A stretch of DNA of 64,000 bases from Candidatus Binatia bacterium (GTDB lineage: Bacteria > Desulfobacterota > Binatia > UBA12015). Positions 8,731 through 21,535 of this stretch are shown here, in pieces; the first letter of the stretch is position 1, and each line of letters starts with the position of its first letter. Position numbers and translations under genes: made by a program. The notes beneath the pieces are model-generated. The model worked only from the letters and a program-made list of their open reading frames with translations, did not search any database and was not told where the DNA came from. Where the stretch lies: the NCBI GenBank assembly GCA_036563615.1, contig DATCMB010000006.1, forward strand, positions 690,149-754,148, in the 5' to 3' direction.

Positions 8731-9221
8731 ACTGGGGACCGCGTGCGCGCACGGCGATCCCGTACGTCGGGATCGTCGTCGCGCTCAACGTCGGGTTCAG
8801 CCTCTACCCCGAGCACGACTGGTTCTGGTCGTTGCTGGTCGGCAGCGTGCTCGTGCTGCGCGACTACGCGCAGCGGGTCTGGGGACACGCCTGCCTGCTG
8901 CTGATGGGGCTCGCGGCGGTGCTGTCCTACGCGCTCGGGTCGCCGGAGGTGGCGCTCGCCAGCGCGACCGCGTTCGCGGTCAGCGAGACCGTCGACTGGC
9001 TCGTCTACACCGTGACGGAGCGACCGTTCGCGGACCGCGTGCTGCTGTCGACGGGGGCGAGCGCGCCGGTCGACACCGTGGTGTTCCTCGTCCTCGCCCA
9101 CCTCTTCAGCTGGGACCTGCTCGCCATCGGGGTCGCGAGCAAGTGGACGGCGGGCATCGTCGTCTGGAGCGTGCTGCGCGGGGGGCGCAGCCAGGGGCGG
9201 TACGAGGCCGCGGCCTGCTGA
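8694..9221 (+). CDS. VUT-family integral membrane protein (queuosine-precursor-transporter-like)
   Basis: A small protein with five or six membrane helices, ending in an Arg-rich cytoplasmic tail. The stretch [14 protein letters not shown], followed by [13 protein letters not shown] and S-A-P-V-D-T-V-V-F, matches the short VUT (YhhQ-like) family, whose studied members import queuine or preQ1/preQ0. The start is ambiguous. The only ATG/GTG/TTG upstream of the first helix is GTG 8694, which overlaps the dehydrogenase by 37 bases. A CTG at 8727 would give a more natural N-terminus (N-W-G-P-R-A-R). No strong Shine-Dalgarno decides. No queuosine biosynthesis gene is visible in this window, so the substrate assignment rests on family resemblance. 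Confidence 0.7.
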   Translation: MESRDRRAAHPLNWGPRARTAIPYVGIVVALNVGFSLYPEHDWFWSLLVGSVLVLRDYAQRVWGHACLLLMGLAAVLSYALGSPEVALASATAFAVSETVDWLVYTVTERPFADRVLLSTGASAPVDTVVFLVLAHLFSWDLLAIGVASKWTAGIVVWSVLRGGRSQGRYEAAAC

Positions 9222-9309
9222 CGCGGCGCTTCGTCGCCCGCGCAGGACGCGCTTGACCGGGTCCGCCGGCTTCGTGAGAGTTGCCGGACGTGCCATCAGC
9301 GAGGGAGCC

Positions 9310-11268
<1,959 letters not shown>

Positions 11269-11341
11269 GCGCCTGCGCGTTGCCGCACCGGGACGGAGGC
11301 GATACCGTGCGCTCGATGCGCGAGCGTGAGCCCGAGCCCGG

Positions 11342-12424
11342 GTGGTGTCCGAGTCCTTCGTGAGCAGGACCTGGCTGCGGAGGATCGCGCTCCTCGTCGT
11401 CGTCGTCCTGGGGATCTGGGGTCTCGTGCGCGTCGTGCGGCCGGCGCGGCTGCCCGACGGCATCGCGTCGAGCAACGGCCGGATCGAAGCGACCGAGATC
11501 GACATCGCGACCAAGATCGCCGGCCGCATCGAGGCGATCTTCGTCGACGAGGGCGATTACGTCTCGGCGGGTCAGGTGCTGGCGAAGATGGACACCGCGA
11601 CCCTCGAGGCGCAGCTCCGCCAGGCCAAGGCCCAGCTCCAGCAGGCGATCGTCGCCGTCGAGACCGCGGAGAGCATCGTCGCGCAGCGGCAGGCGGAGAA
11701 GAACGCCGCCCTCGCGCTGATCGCGCAGCGTCAGGCCGAGCTCGAGGCGGCGCGCAAGAACTTCGAGCGCATCGACGCGCTCGCGAAGAGCCGCGTGAGC
11801 TCGCGCGAGGAGCTCGACGAGGTTCGCGCCCGCTACGAGGGTGCGCGCGCCGCGGTCAGCGCCGCCGAGGCGCAGTCCGCCGCCGCCGACGCCGCGATCG
11901 GCGTGGCGCAGTCGAACGTCATCCAGGCGCGCGCCGAGGTGGAAGCGGTGCAGGCGACGATCCAGCGCATCCAGGCGGACATCGAGGACAGCACGCTGCG
12001 CTCGCCGCGCGACGGCCGCGTGCAGTACCGCGTCGCCGAGCCGGGCGAGGTGCTCGCGGCGGGCGGCCGCGTGCTGAACCTCGTCGATCTGACCGACGTC
12101 TACATGACCTTCTTCCTGCCGACCGCCGCGGCGGGGCGCGTCGCGATCGGCTCGGAGGTGCGGATCGTCCTCGACGCGATCCCGCAGTACGTGATCCCGG
12201 CGAAGGCGACGTTCGTCTCGGACGTCGCGCAGTTCACGCCGAAGACGGTCGAGACGGAAGAGGAGCGACAGAAGCTCACCTTCCGCGTCAAGGCAAAGAT
12301 CCCGCCGGAGCTGCTCAGGAAGTACGTCGAGCACGTGAAGACCGGCGTCCCGGGCATGGCCTACGTCCGGCTCGATCCGAACGTCGAGTGGCCGCCCGAG
12401 CTCGCCGTCCGGCTTCCGGGATGA
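11342..12424 (+). CDS. HlyD-family adaptor (YhiI-like)
   Basis: Periplasmic adaptor (membrane-fusion) protein anchored by one N-terminal helix ([18 protein letters not shown]). It has the usual split lipoyl/barrel-sandwich halves ([17 protein letters not shown] and later [15 protein letters not shown]). These flank a long Ala/Gln/Glu-rich coiled-coil hairpin at residues about 85-215. The 360-residue length agrees with E. coli YhiI. The start is GTG 11342 (a second GTG follows directly). Its TGA overlaps the ATG of the RbbA-like gene (12421-12424), so the two are coupled. With the following ATPase-permease and YhhJ it would form an ABC export complex spanning inner membrane and periplasm. Confidence 0.9.
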   Translation: MVSESFVSRTWLRRIALLVVVVLGIWGLVRVVRPARLPDGIASSNGRIEATEIDIATKIAGRIEAIFVDEGDYVSAGQVLAKMDTATLEAQLRQAKAQLQQAIVAVETAESIVAQRQAEKNAALALIAQRQAELEAARKNFERIDALAKSRVSSREELDEVRARYEGARAAVSAAEAQSAAADAAIGVAQSNVIQARAEVEAVQATIQRIQADIEDSTLRSPRDGRVQYRVAEPGEVLAAGGRVLNLVDLTDVYMTFFLPTAAAGRVAIGSEVRIVLDAIPQYVIPAKATFVSDVAQFTPKTVETEEERQKLTFRVKAKIPPELLRKYVEHVKTGVPGMAYVRLDPNVEWPPELAVRLPG

Positions 12425-15276
12425 GCGCGACGCCGCCGAGCCGCGCCACCGGCGACGGCCCGGAGCGCGGGGCGGACGCGGCGGTCGCGCGGCTCCGCGG
12501 CGTCTCGCTCGCGTACAAGACGGCCCACGCGCTGCGCGACGTCGACCTCGATCTGCCCGCCGGCGTCATGGTCGGGCTGATCGGTCCCGACGGCGTCGGC
12601 AAGTCGAGCCTGCTGTCGCTGGTCGCGGGCGCGCGCGCGATCCAGAGCGGCAGCGTCGAGGTGCTGGGCGGCGACATCGCCGACCCCGCGCACCGCGCCA
12701 GGGTGCAGCCGCGCATCGCCTACATGCCGCAGGGTCTCGGCAAGAACCTCTACCCGACGCTCTCGGTCTACGAGAACATCGACTTCTTCGGACGCCTCTT
12801 CGGGCACGACCGCGCCGAGCGCGAGCGCCGCATCGCGGCGCTGACGAAGAGCACCGGGCTCGCGCCGTTCGTCGACCGTCCCGCCGGCAAGCTCTCGGGC
12901 GGCATGAAGCAGAAGCTCGGGCTGTGCTGCGCGCTGATCCACGATCCCGATCTGCTGGTCCTCGACGAGCCGACGACCGGCGTGGATCCGCTCTCGCGCC
13001 GCCAGTTCTGGGAGCTGATCGACGACATCCGCGCGCGCCGTCCGGGGATGAGCGTGGTGGTCGCGACGGCGTACATGGAGGAAGCGGAGCGCTTCGACTG
13101 GCTCGTCGCGATGAACGCGGGACGCGTGCTCGCGACCGGCACGCCCGCCGAGATCCTCGCGCGCACCGGAGCCGACTCGCTCGAGGACGCCTTCATCGCG
13201 CTGCTTCCGGAGGATCTGCGGCGCAGCCACGTCGCGGTCCGCATCCCGCCGCGGAGCGCGGCGACGACCGAGGTCGCGATCGAGGCGCACGGCTTGACCA
13301 AGCGCTTCGGCGACTTCGTCGCCGTCGACCGGGTGAGCTTCCGCATCGAGCGCGGCGAGATCTTCGGCTTCCTGGGCTCGAACGGCTGCGGCAAGACGAC
13401 GACGATGAAGATGCTGACCGGTCTCCTGCCGGCGAGCGAGGGCAGCGCGTCGCTCTTCGGACGGGAGGTCGACGCGCGCGACCTCGAGACGCGCCGGCGG
13501 GTCGGCTACATGACGCAGTCGTTCTCGCTCTACTCCGAGCTCACCGTCCGGCAGAACCTCGTCCTGCACGCGCGTCTGTTCGAGATGCCGGAGAGCGAGA
13601 TCGGGCCGCGCGTCGCCGAGATGGCGCGCCGCTTCGACCTCGAGGGCATCCTCGACGAGCTCGCGAGCTCGCTGCCGCTCGGCCAGCGTCAGCGTCTCTC
13701 GCTCGCCGTCGCGACGGTGCACCGCCCGGAGATGCTGATCCTCGACGAGCCGACCTCCGGCGTCGATCCGATCGCGCGCGACCTTTTCTGGCAGTCGCTG
13801 ATCGATCTGTCGCGCAACGACGGGGTGACGATCTTCCTCTCGACGCACTTCATGAACGAGGCCGAGCGCTGCGACCGGATCTCGCTGATGCACGCCGGGC
13901 GCGTGCTGATCAGCGACACCCCGGCGGCGATCGTCGAGCGCTACGGCGCGGCGACGCTCGAGGACGCGTTCATCCGCGTGCTCGAGGAGGCGGCGGAGGA
14001 GGGCGGCACGAAGGACGACGTCGCCGGGGAGCCGGCGGAAGCAGAGGCGGAGGCGCCGTCCGCCGCCGCGACGGAGACGGCGCTGCCGGCGTCGGCGTCC
14101 GCTGCTCCGACCGAGATGGCAGCGCCGTCGTCCGCGCACGCGCGCCCGCGACGCTTCGATCTGCGGCGCGCGCTGAGCTACGCGCGGCGCGAGTCGCTCG
14201 AGCTGCGTCGCGACCCGATCCGCCTCACGCTCGCGGGGCTTGGCAGCGTCCTGCTGCTCTTCATCATGGGCTACGGGATCAGCCTCGACGTCGAGGAGCT
14301 GACCTTCGCCGTCCTCGACCGCGACCAGACGGGCACGAGCCGCGAGTACGTCTGGAACCTCGCCGGCTCGCGCTACTTCATCGAGCAGCCGCCGCTCGCC
14401 GACTACGACGACCTCGACCGGCGCATGCGCTCCGGTCGGCTCGCGCTCGCGATCGAGATCCCGCCGAACTTCGCGCGCGACCTCGCGCGCGGACGGCGCG
14501 TCGAGATCGGCGCCTGGATCGACGGCGCAATGCCGATGCGCGCAGAGACGGTGCGCAGCTACGTCGAGTCGATGCACGCGCTCTGGCTCGCGCGGCGCGC
14601 GGCGCAGGCGTCGAGCGTCGCCGGGAACGACCTCGCGACGATCGAGATCCGCTTCCGCTACAACCCGAACGTCGAGAGCATCGTCGCGATGGTGCCCGCG
14701 GTGATCCCGCTGCTCCTGATGCTGATCCCGGCGATGCTCGCGGCGCTCAGCGTCGTGCGCGAGAAGGAGCTCGGCTCGATCGTCAACTTCTACGTCACGC
14801 CGACCCGCCCGCTCGAGTTCCTGCTCGGCAAGCAGGCGCCCTACGTCGTGATGGGGGTGCTGAACTTCCTGCTCCTCGCGCTGCTCGCGGTGACCGCCTT
14901 CGGCGTGCCGCTGAAGGGCAGCTTCCTCGCGCTTTTCGTCGCGACCTTCCTCTACGTCTCCGCGGCGACGGCGATCGGCCTCCTCATCTCGTGCTTCATG
15001 CGCAGCCAGATCGCGGCGATCTTCGGCACCGCGATCCTGACCATCCTCCCCGCGGCGGAGTTCTCCGGGATGATGGATCCGGTGTCGTCGCTCGAGGGCG
15101 CGGGAGCGTTCATCGGCCGGATCTACCCCACGACCCACTACTTGACGATCTCGCGCGGCGTCTTCTCGAAGGCGCTCGGCTTCGGCGAGCTCGAGAGCTC
15201 CTTCGTCCCGCTGCTCGTCGCGACGCCCCTCGTGCTCGGGCTCAGCGCCGTGTTCCTGAAGAAGCAGGAGAGCTGA
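12421..15276 (+). CDS. rbbA: RbbA-like double-ATPase/ABC-2 permease fusion
   Basis: A 951-residue protein with two ABC ATPase domains and one ABC-2 permease. The first ATPase (residues about 20-280) has [19 protein letters not shown] and [11 protein letters not shown]. The second (about 285-520) has GSNGCGKTT and [12 protein letters not shown], but its signature reads L-P-L-G-Q-R-Q-R instead of LSGGQ. A low-complexity Ala/Glu linker follows (about 520-575), then the permease with six helices ending K-K-Q-E-S. This matches E. coli RbbA/YhiH, known as a ribosome-associated ATPase with a membrane domain. The order adaptor-rbbA-yhhJ is the same as yhiI-yhiH-yhhJ. Start ATG 12421 overlaps the adaptor stop. 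Whether it is an exporter, a ribosome factor or both is unsettled in the family. Confidence 0.9.
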   Translation: MSATPPSRATGDGPERGADAAVARLRGVSLAYKTAHALRDVDLDLPAGVMVGLIGPDGVGKSSLLSLVAGARAIQSGSVEVLGGDIADPAHRARVQPRIAYMPQGLGKNLYPTLSVYENIDFFGRLFGHDRAERERRIAALTKSTGLAPFVDRPAGKLSGGMKQKLGLCCALIHDPDLLVLDEPTTGVDPLSRRQFWELIDDIRARRPGMSVVVATAYMEEAERFDWLVAMNAGRVLATGTPAEILARTGADSLEDAFIALLPEDLRRSHVAVRIPPRSAATTEVAIEAHGLTKRFGDFVAVDRVSFRIERGEIFGFLGSNGCGKTTTMKMLTGLLPASEGSASLFGREVDARDLETRRRVGYMTQSFSLYSELTVRQNLVLHARLFEMPESEIGPRVAEMARRFDLEGILDELASSLPLGQRQRLSLAVATVHRPEMLILDEPTSGVDPIARDLFWQSLIDLSRNDGVTIFLSTHFMNEAERCDRISLMHAGRVLISDTPAAIVERYGAATLEDAFIRVLEEAAEEGGTKDDVAGEPAEAEAEAPSAAATETALPASASAAPTEMAAPSSAHARPRRFDLRRALSYARRESLELRRDPIRLTLAGLGSVLLLFIMGYGISLDVEELTFAVLDRDQTGTSREYVWNLAGSRYFIEQPPLADYDDLDRRMRSGRLALAIEIPPNFARDLARGRRVEIGAWIDGAMPMRAETVRSYVESMHALWLARRAAQASSVAGNDLATIEIRFRYNPNVESIVAMVPAVIPLLLMLIPAMLAALSVVREKELGSIVNFYVTPTRPLEFLLGKQAPYVVMGVLNFLLLALLAVTAFGVPLKGSFLALFVATFLYVSAATAIGLLISCFMRSQIAAIFGTAILTILPAAEFSGMMDPVSSLEGAGAFIGRIYPTTHYLTISRGVFSKALGFGELESSFVPLLVATPLVLGLSAVFLKKQES

Positions 15277-15278
15277 GC

Positions 15279-16400
15279 ATGCGCTCGGGGCACATCTTTC
15301 ATCTCGGCGTCAAGGAGATCCGGAGCCTGCTCCGCGACCCGATCCTGCTCGTCCTGATCGTCTGGGCGTTCACCTTCTCGATCTACGTCGCCTCGACGGC
15401 GGCGCCGGAGACGCTGACCAAGGCGCCGATCGCGATCGTCGACGAGGACGGCTCGCCGCTCTCCGAGCGGATCATCAGCGCGTTCTATCCGCCGTACTTC
15501 CTGCCGCCGGTGCAGATCGGTCCCGCGGAGATGGACGCGCGCATGGACGAGGGCCTCGACACGTTCGCGCTCGACATCCCGCCGAACTTCCAGCGCGACG
15601 TGCTCGCGGGACGCTCGCCGGCGATCCAGCTCAACGTCGACGCGACGCGGATGAGCCAGGCGTTCACCGGCAGCGCGTACGTCCAGGCGATCGTGCTCGG
15701 CGAGATCCGAGCGTTCCTGCAGGGGGTCCGCACGGAGCCGGAGACGCCGGTCGGCCTCGCGATCCGCGCCCGCTTCAACCCGGAGCTCAACAAGCGCTGG
15801 TTCGGGGCGATCATCGAGCTCGTCAATCAGGTGACGATGCTGTCGATCATCTTGACGGGCGCCGCCCTGATCCGCGAGCGCGAGCACGGGACGATCGAGC
15901 ACCTGCTCGCGATGCCGGTGACGCCCTTCGAGATCATGACGGCGAAGGTCTGGTCGATGGCGCTCGTCGTCCTGATCGCGTGCACCGGCTCGCTCTTCGC
16001 GGTGGTGCAGGGGCTGCTCGAGGTGCCGATCGAGGGCTCGATCCCGCTCTTCCTGCTCGGCGTCGCGTTCAACCTCTTCGCCACGACCTCGATGGGCATC
16101 TTTCTCGGCACGATCGCGCGCTCGATGCCGCAGCTCGGCTTGCTGACGATCCTCGTGCTGCTGCCGCTCGAGCTGCTCTCCGGCGGGGCGACGCCGCGCG
16201 AGAGCATGCCCGAGATCGTGCAGACGATCATGCTCGCCGCGCCGACGACGCACTTCGTGCTGCTGTCGCAGGCGATCCTCTACCGTGCCGGCGGCCTCGA
16301 CGTCGCCTGGCCGCAGTTCGCGGCGCTGGCCGCGATCGGCGGCGTCCTGTTCACGATCGCGGCGCTGCGCTTCCGCAGCACGATCGGGACGATGGCCTAG
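15279..16400 (+). CDS. yhhJ: ABC-2 family permease (YhhJ-like)
   Basis: A 373-residue inner-membrane permease that starts two bases after the RbbA-like stop. One N-terminal helix (DPILLVLIVWAFTFSIYVAS) is followed by a periplasmic domain of about 160 residues (P-I-A-I-V-D-E-D-G-S, D-I-P-P-N-F-Q-R-D-V). Five helices follow, with the conserved R-E-R-E-H-G-T-I-E-H-L-L motif between the first two. The same R-E-K/R-E-x-G-[ST]-I and D/E-I-P-P-N-F motifs occur in the permease half of the preceding gene, so the two likely form the heterodimeric channel. E. coli YhhJ is 375 residues. It is the last gene of this operon; the next gene is on the opposite strand. Confidence 0.9.
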   Translation: MRSGHIFHLGVKEIRSLLRDPILLVLIVWAFTFSIYVASTAAPETLTKAPIAIVDEDGSPLSERIISAFYPPYFLPPVQIGPAEMDARMDEGLDTFALDIPPNFQRDVLAGRSPAIQLNVDATRMSQAFTGSAYVQAIVLGEIRAFLQGVRTEPETPVGLAIRARFNPELNKRWFGAIIELVNQVTMLSIILTGAALIREREHGTIEHLLAMPVTPFEIMTAKVWSMALVVLIACTGSLFAVVQGLLEVPIEGSIPLFLLGVAFNLFATTSMGIFLGTIARSMPQLGLLTILVLLPLELLSGGATPRESMPEIVQTIMLAAPTTHFVLLSQAILYRAGGLDVAWPQFAALAAIGGVLFTIAALRFRSTIGTMA

Positions 16401-16472
16401 ACGGACGGCCATCGATCGACGGGGCTCGACGACGCCCTGGACGAGCCCGGCGATCGTGCCCGAGCCGACGCC

Positions 16473-16916
16473 CTACGCGCGCCGGCGCGCCGCGCCCGGC
16501 TCGCGTCCGAACAGGCGCCGCAGCTCGTCCTTCGCCCGCTCGAGCACGCGCCGCTGCCGCGCCTCGACGTTCCGCCCGGCGCGGTTCAGGTAGAAGGTCA
16601 GCATCGACATCGCCGAGCGGTACGGGTCGGACTTGCGGCGCGTGCTCCGCCTTGCGGAGCGCTCGAGCGAGCGCGCGACGGCCTTCGGATCGCGCAGCTT
16701 GAAGACGCCGGGCTCGAGGTCGAGCGCGTTGCTCGAGCGCGTGACGCCGGCCGACCAGCGGCGCGGACCGTTGCCGCGCTCGGCCGTCGTCGCCGCGCGT
16801 CCGCTCGCTCGTTGCGCGCCGCGCCGGGCGCGGGACGCCGCACGGGGCTTGTCCTTCGCCCGGCCGCGTGCGGTCGCGCGCTCGCGCGCGCTCCGCTTCT
16901 TCGCTGGGGTCGCCAT
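16473..16916 (-). CDS. DUF3175-domain basic protein
   Basis: A 147-residue, very basic protein. The first 55 residues are Lys/Arg/Ala-rich and low-complexity, resembling a nucleic-acid-binding tail. Residues about 60-145 match DUF3175: R-R-W-S-A-G-V-T-R-S-S-N-A-L-D-L, then R-R-K-S-D-P-Y-R-S-A-M-S-M-L-T-F-Y and AKDELRRLFGR. The frame is open well upstream, but the ATG at 16916 has a near-ideal AGGAGGTGAG ribosome-binding site 3 to 4 bases before it, which settles the start. The function of DUF3175 is not known to me. The tail suggests DNA or RNA association, but that is inference. It is convergent with yhhJ and divergent from cysS. Confidence 0.8.
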   Translation of the reverse strand: MATPAKKRSARERATARGRAKDKPRAASRARRGAQRASGRAATTAERGNGPRRWSAGVTRSSNALDLEPGVFKLRDPKAVARSLERSARRSTRRKSDPYRSAMSMLTFYLNRAGRNVEARQRRVLERAKDELRRLFGREPGAARRRA

Positions 16917-17082
16917 CCGCTCACCTCCTGTCCGTTCGCCGTCGGTCGGCGGATCAGCAAGACGCCTGCCGGCGCGGAAGGCGCGGCGACGCGAGCGCCC
17001 GGTCGGGCCGCCGCAACCGGGCGTTGCAACGACGTTGCATTCGTGTCTCGCCCGTCGCGGCATCCCGTGGTACCCAAACCGG

Positions 17083-18513
<1,431 letters not shown>

Positions 18514-18516
<3 letters not shown>

Positions 18517-18987
18517 GTCTGGCGCGTTCGCGTCGCGACGGCGGCAGCGGGGGCGGCCGCCGCCGTCGCGACGCAGACACCCTGCTCGGGAAGCTCGAGC
18601 CCCCCGCAGTCGAACGCACCGATCGCGCCCGCCGTCGTCGCCACCGTGTCGTAGCAGCCGCCCGACGCGATCTGGCAGCAGAGCGGCAGCGGATCGATCG
18701 GCTCGTCGACGCACGAGCCGGGGACGCGGCAATCGAGCTCGTCGCCCTCGAAGCACGGCGCCTCGCCCTCGCAGTGGCCGGAGTATCCGCTCCCGGCGAT
18801 CAGGAGGCAGAGCTTCGATCCGTAGAAGCACTGGCCGGTACCGGGCGGCTCGCAGCTCTCGCCATTTTCCGATCGACGATGCCGTCGCCGCAGACGCTCG
18901 GACGGCAGCCCTCGCTCGGCAGGCAGGCGTAGTCGAGGTGCGCGAAGCGCGACGTGCAGGCGTCGCCGTCTCTACATGTACGTTGGC
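18514..18987 (-). pseudogene. Frameshifted remnant of a Cys-rich (DUF4215-like) secreted protein
   Basis: Read on the minus strand, the DNA just beyond the SDR stop encodes a Cys-rich stretch: T-C-R-D-G-D-A-C-T-S, then SEGCRPSVCGDGIVDR. The frame then breaks near 18868-18875. Shifting by one base continues E-N-G-E-S-C-E-P-P-G-T-G-Q-C-F-Y-G-S and about 100 more residues with about ten cysteines, to a TAG at 18514-18516. The CGDGIVD-x-x-x-GExC pattern resembles the Cys-rich repeats (DUF4215) of large secreted proteins in myxobacteria and relatives. There is no start codon or signal peptide, and the 5' part runs into the SDR gene. It is best read as the tail of a decayed gene; a sequencing error could explain the frameshift but not the missing N-terminus. 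Confidence 0.65.
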
Positions 18988-19886
18988 TGGCGCGGGTTCG
19001 TGCCGAAGAGCTCGTCCTTGCGGGCGAGGATCTCCTCGGCGCCGAGCGCCTCGCCCTGCTTCTCGATCTTCCCCGCGACGTGCCAGCCGCGAACCAGCGT
19101 CACCTCTCCGCCCCAGACGATGAAGCCCTGGCCGTTGATGTCGCCCGCCGCCTCGCTGGCGAGCGCGACGACGAGCTGCGCGGGCCAGGCCGGATGGAAG
19201 GCATCGAAGCCCGACTCGGGCTTCGCGAACATCGAGCCGTTCGGCATCGACTCCGTCATGCGCGTGCGCGCGCGCGGCGCGATGAAGTTCGAGGTCACGC
19301 CGTACTTGCCCATCTCGCGCGCGATGCTGATGGTCAGCGCTGCGATCGCGGCCTTCGCCATCGCGTAGTTGCTGTTGCCCGCCGAGCCGAGGAGGCCGGC
19401 CTCCGACGCCGTGTTGATGATCCGCCCGTAGACGGCGCCGCCGCTCTTCGCGATCTCGCGCCAGCGCGCGCAGGCGTGGCGCGTCATCGCGAAGTGGCCC
19501 TTGCAGTGCACGCGGAGGACGAGGTCGAACTCCTCCTCGGTCATGTTGAAGCTCATCCGGTCGCGCAGCACGCCCGCGTTGTTGACCAGGACGTCGAGCT
19601 TGCCCCAGGTGTCGTACGCCTGCTCGATCGTGCGCCGCGCGCCGTCCCAGCTCGCGACGTCCTCGTAGTTCGCGACCGCGTGGCCGCCGGCGCTCTGGAT
19701 CTCCCGCACCACCTCGTCCGCCGGCGAGCGGTCGGCGCCGTCGCCCGCGAGCGACGTCCCGACGTCGTTGACGACGACGCGCGCGCCCGCCGCCGCGAGC
19801 GCGAGCGCCTCCTCGCGCCCGAGGCCGCGGCCGGCGCCGGTGACGATCGCGACCTTTCCGTCGAGGAGCGGCATGGCGGCCTCCAT
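18972..19886 (-). CDS. Short-chain dehydrogenase/reductase (3-hydroxyacyl-CoA-dehydrogenase-like)
   Basis: NAD(P)-binding Rossmann enzyme of 304 residues. It shows T-G-A-G-R-G-L-G, N-N-A-G, and the catalytic Ser-Tyr-Lys arrangement (N-T-A-S-E-A-G-L-L-G then N-Y-A-M-A-K). The acidic/Ala insert N-D-V-G-T-S-L-A-G-D-G-A-D-R-S-P-A after strand 2 is typical of SDRs close to the dehydrogenase domain of the peroxisomal multifunctional enzyme type 2 (HSD17B4-like), which oxidises 3-hydroxyacyl-CoA. The C-terminal extension after residue 250 (G-G-E-V-T-L-V-R-G-W-H) is also usual for them. Start ATG 19886 or the ATG at 19874. It fits the acyl-CoA theme of the window; the actual substrate is not determined. 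Confidence 0.88.
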   Translation of the reverse strand: MEAAMPLLDGKVAIVTGAGRGLGREEALALAAAGARVVVNDVGTSLAGDGADRSPADEVVREIQSAGGHAVANYEDVASWDGARRTIEQAYDTWGKLDVLVNNAGVLRDRMSFNMTEEEFDLVLRVHCKGHFAMTRHACARWREIAKSGGAVYGRIINTASEAGLLGSAGNSNYAMAKAAIAALTISIAREMGKYGVTSNFIAPRARTRMTESMPNGSMFAKPESGFDAFHPAWPAQLVVALASEAAGDINGQGFIVWGGEVTLVRGWHVAGKIEKQGEALGAEEILARKDELFGTNPRQPTYM

Positions 19887-20038
19887 AGCCCAGGAGCGCT
19901 GGCGAAGGCGAGCACCCGAGGGCTTCCGGCGGCCTCGGGACGTCGCCCGGCGCGGACGGGACGCGCGCCGTCCATGGATGCCGACGCGAGGCCGCGTGCC
20001 GCGTGGCGCGGCGGTGGCACGTCGCGCGGATCTCCGGG

Positions 20039-21529
20039 ATGATGCAGCGCATGGCCGCGGTCGACGGACTTCTGAATCTGCTGGTCGCGCAGGGCGCCGA
20101 CACGCTGACGCTCGTCGAGGGCAAGGCGCCCGAGCTGACGCGCGGCGGCGAGCTCAAGCCGCTGTCGATGCCGCCGCTCGGCGCCGAGCTGCTGCAGCGC
20201 TTCATCGCCGAGCTGCGCGCGACCGGAACGAGCGATCGCTACGTGTTCGCCGGCAAGAGCGGCACCGTCGAGTTCGAGGTCGAGATCGAGGAGCCGCACC
20301 GGATGGTGTTCCGGCGCGCCGACGTGGGGCAGGGCGTGGCCGCAGCGGCGGCGACGGCGACGCCGGCGTCCAGCGCCACGCTCGCTCCTGGCGCCGGTCG
20401 CACGACGCCCGCGGCGTTCGCGGCGGCCGGGACGATGGCTTCGCCCGCCGCCCCGCCGCCGGCCGCCGCCGACCCGCTCGCGACCGCGCGCTTCGTCGAG
20501 CTCGTCACCCGCGCCGTCGTCGCCGAGGCGACCGACCTCTTCGTGTCGAGCGCGACCGACGCGCGGATGCGCGTCTCGGGCGAGCTGCACGAGCTGCCGG
20601 CCTCGCGCTTCGACGAGGCGTCGCTGCTCGCGCTCTTCGCGCTCGACGACGCGCAGCGGGCGCGCCTCGACGCGCACGGCAGCGTCGACATCGGGCTGCA
20701 CGTCGAGGGGCACAAGCTGCGGGTCAACGTGTTCCGGCACCGCGGCGGGCTCGCGGCGGCGATCCGGCCGCTGCGCCGCATCCGCTCGCTCGCCGAGCTC
20801 GGCCTGCCGCCCGATCTCGCGACGCTGAGCGAGCTCTCCGACGGCCTCGTGCTGTTCGTCGGCCCGACCGGCTCCGGCAAGTCGTCGACGCTCGCCGCGC
20901 TGCTGCAGCACCTCAACGAGACGCGCTCGCGCCACGTCGTGACCATCGAGGATCCGGTCGAGTTCGAGTACGTCGGCCAGCGCTGCCTCTTCCACCAGCG
21001 CGAGGTCGGGCGCGACGTCGAGAGCTTCGCGGCCGGTCTGCGCGCGGCGATGCGCGAGAGCCCGGACGTCATCCTGGTCGGCGAGATGCGCGACGCCGAG
21101 ACCTTCGCCGCGGCGCTGACCGCGGCGGAGACCGGGCACCTGGTCTTCTCGACGTTGCACTCGGGCAGCGCCGCGATGGCCGTCGACCGCATCATCGACG
21201 CCTTTCCGCCGCACCAGCAGGACCAGGTGCGCGGTCAGCTCGCGGGCGCGCTGCGTGCGATCGTCACCCAGGTGCTGCTGCCGGGCATGCAGCCCGGCCG
21301 GCTCGTCCCGGCGCTCGAGCGGCTGCACGTCACGCACGCCGTCGCACACAAGATTCGTGAGGGACGCGGTCACCAGATCGGCGACGACATCCAGACCGGT
21401 CGCGGCGACGGCATGGTGACGCTCGAGGCGTCGCTCGCCGACCTCGTGCGACGCTCGCAGATCACGCTCGCGACCGCGCGCAGCGCGGCGCGCAAGCCCG
21501 AGCTGCTGCGCGAGCTGCTGCAGCAGTAG
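20039..21529 (+). CDS. PilT-family ATPase with duplicated N-terminal domain
   Basis: Type IV pilus retraction-type ATPase, 496 residues against about 345-380 for PilT. Walker A is VGPTGSGKSS near residue 275. The Asp box/Walker B region is T-I-E-D-P-V-E-F and then D-V-I-L-V-G-E-M-R-D, and the His box is L-H-S-G-S-A. The extra length is an additional N-terminal PilT-like PAS-type domain: L-L-V-A-Q-G-A-D-T-L-T-L at residues 13-24 mirrors V-A-E-A-T-D-L-F-V-S-S near 165. An Ala/Pro-rich linker (about 100-155) joins them. The PilT AIRNLIRE motif is altered to A-V-A-H-K-I-R-E-G. Three ATGs (20039, 20042, 20051) are possible starts. No pilus structural gene is visible in the window. Confidence 0.88.
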   Translation: MMQRMAAVDGLLNLLVAQGADTLTLVEGKAPELTRGGELKPLSMPPLGAELLQRFIAELRATGTSDRYVFAGKSGTVEFEVEIEEPHRMVFRRADVGQGVAAAAATATPASSATLAPGAGRTTPAAFAAAGTMASPAAPPPAAADPLATARFVELVTRAVVAEATDLFVSSATDARMRVSGELHELPASRFDEASLLALFALDDAQRARLDAHGSVDIGLHVEGHKLRVNVFRHRGGLAAAIRPLRRIRSLAELGLPPDLATLSELSDGLVLFVGPTGSGKSSTLAALLQHLNETRSRHVVTIEDPVEFEYVGQRCLFHQREVGRDVESFAAGLRAAMRESPDVILVGEMRDAETFAAALTAAETGHLVFSTLHSGSAAMAVDRIIDAFPPHQQDQVRGQLAGALRAIVTQVLLPGMQPGRLVPALERLHVTHAVAHKIREGRGHQIGDDIQTGRGDGMVTLEASLADLVRRSQITLATARSAARKPELLRELLQQ

Positions 21530-21535
21530 GGCGCG

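Noticed and set aside
12361..15138. Long minus-strand open frame opposite the RbbA-like gene
   Set aside because: It is the antisense shadow of a high-GC coding gene, rich in Arg, Glu and His with no domain, and the plus-strand frame carries clear ATPase motifs.
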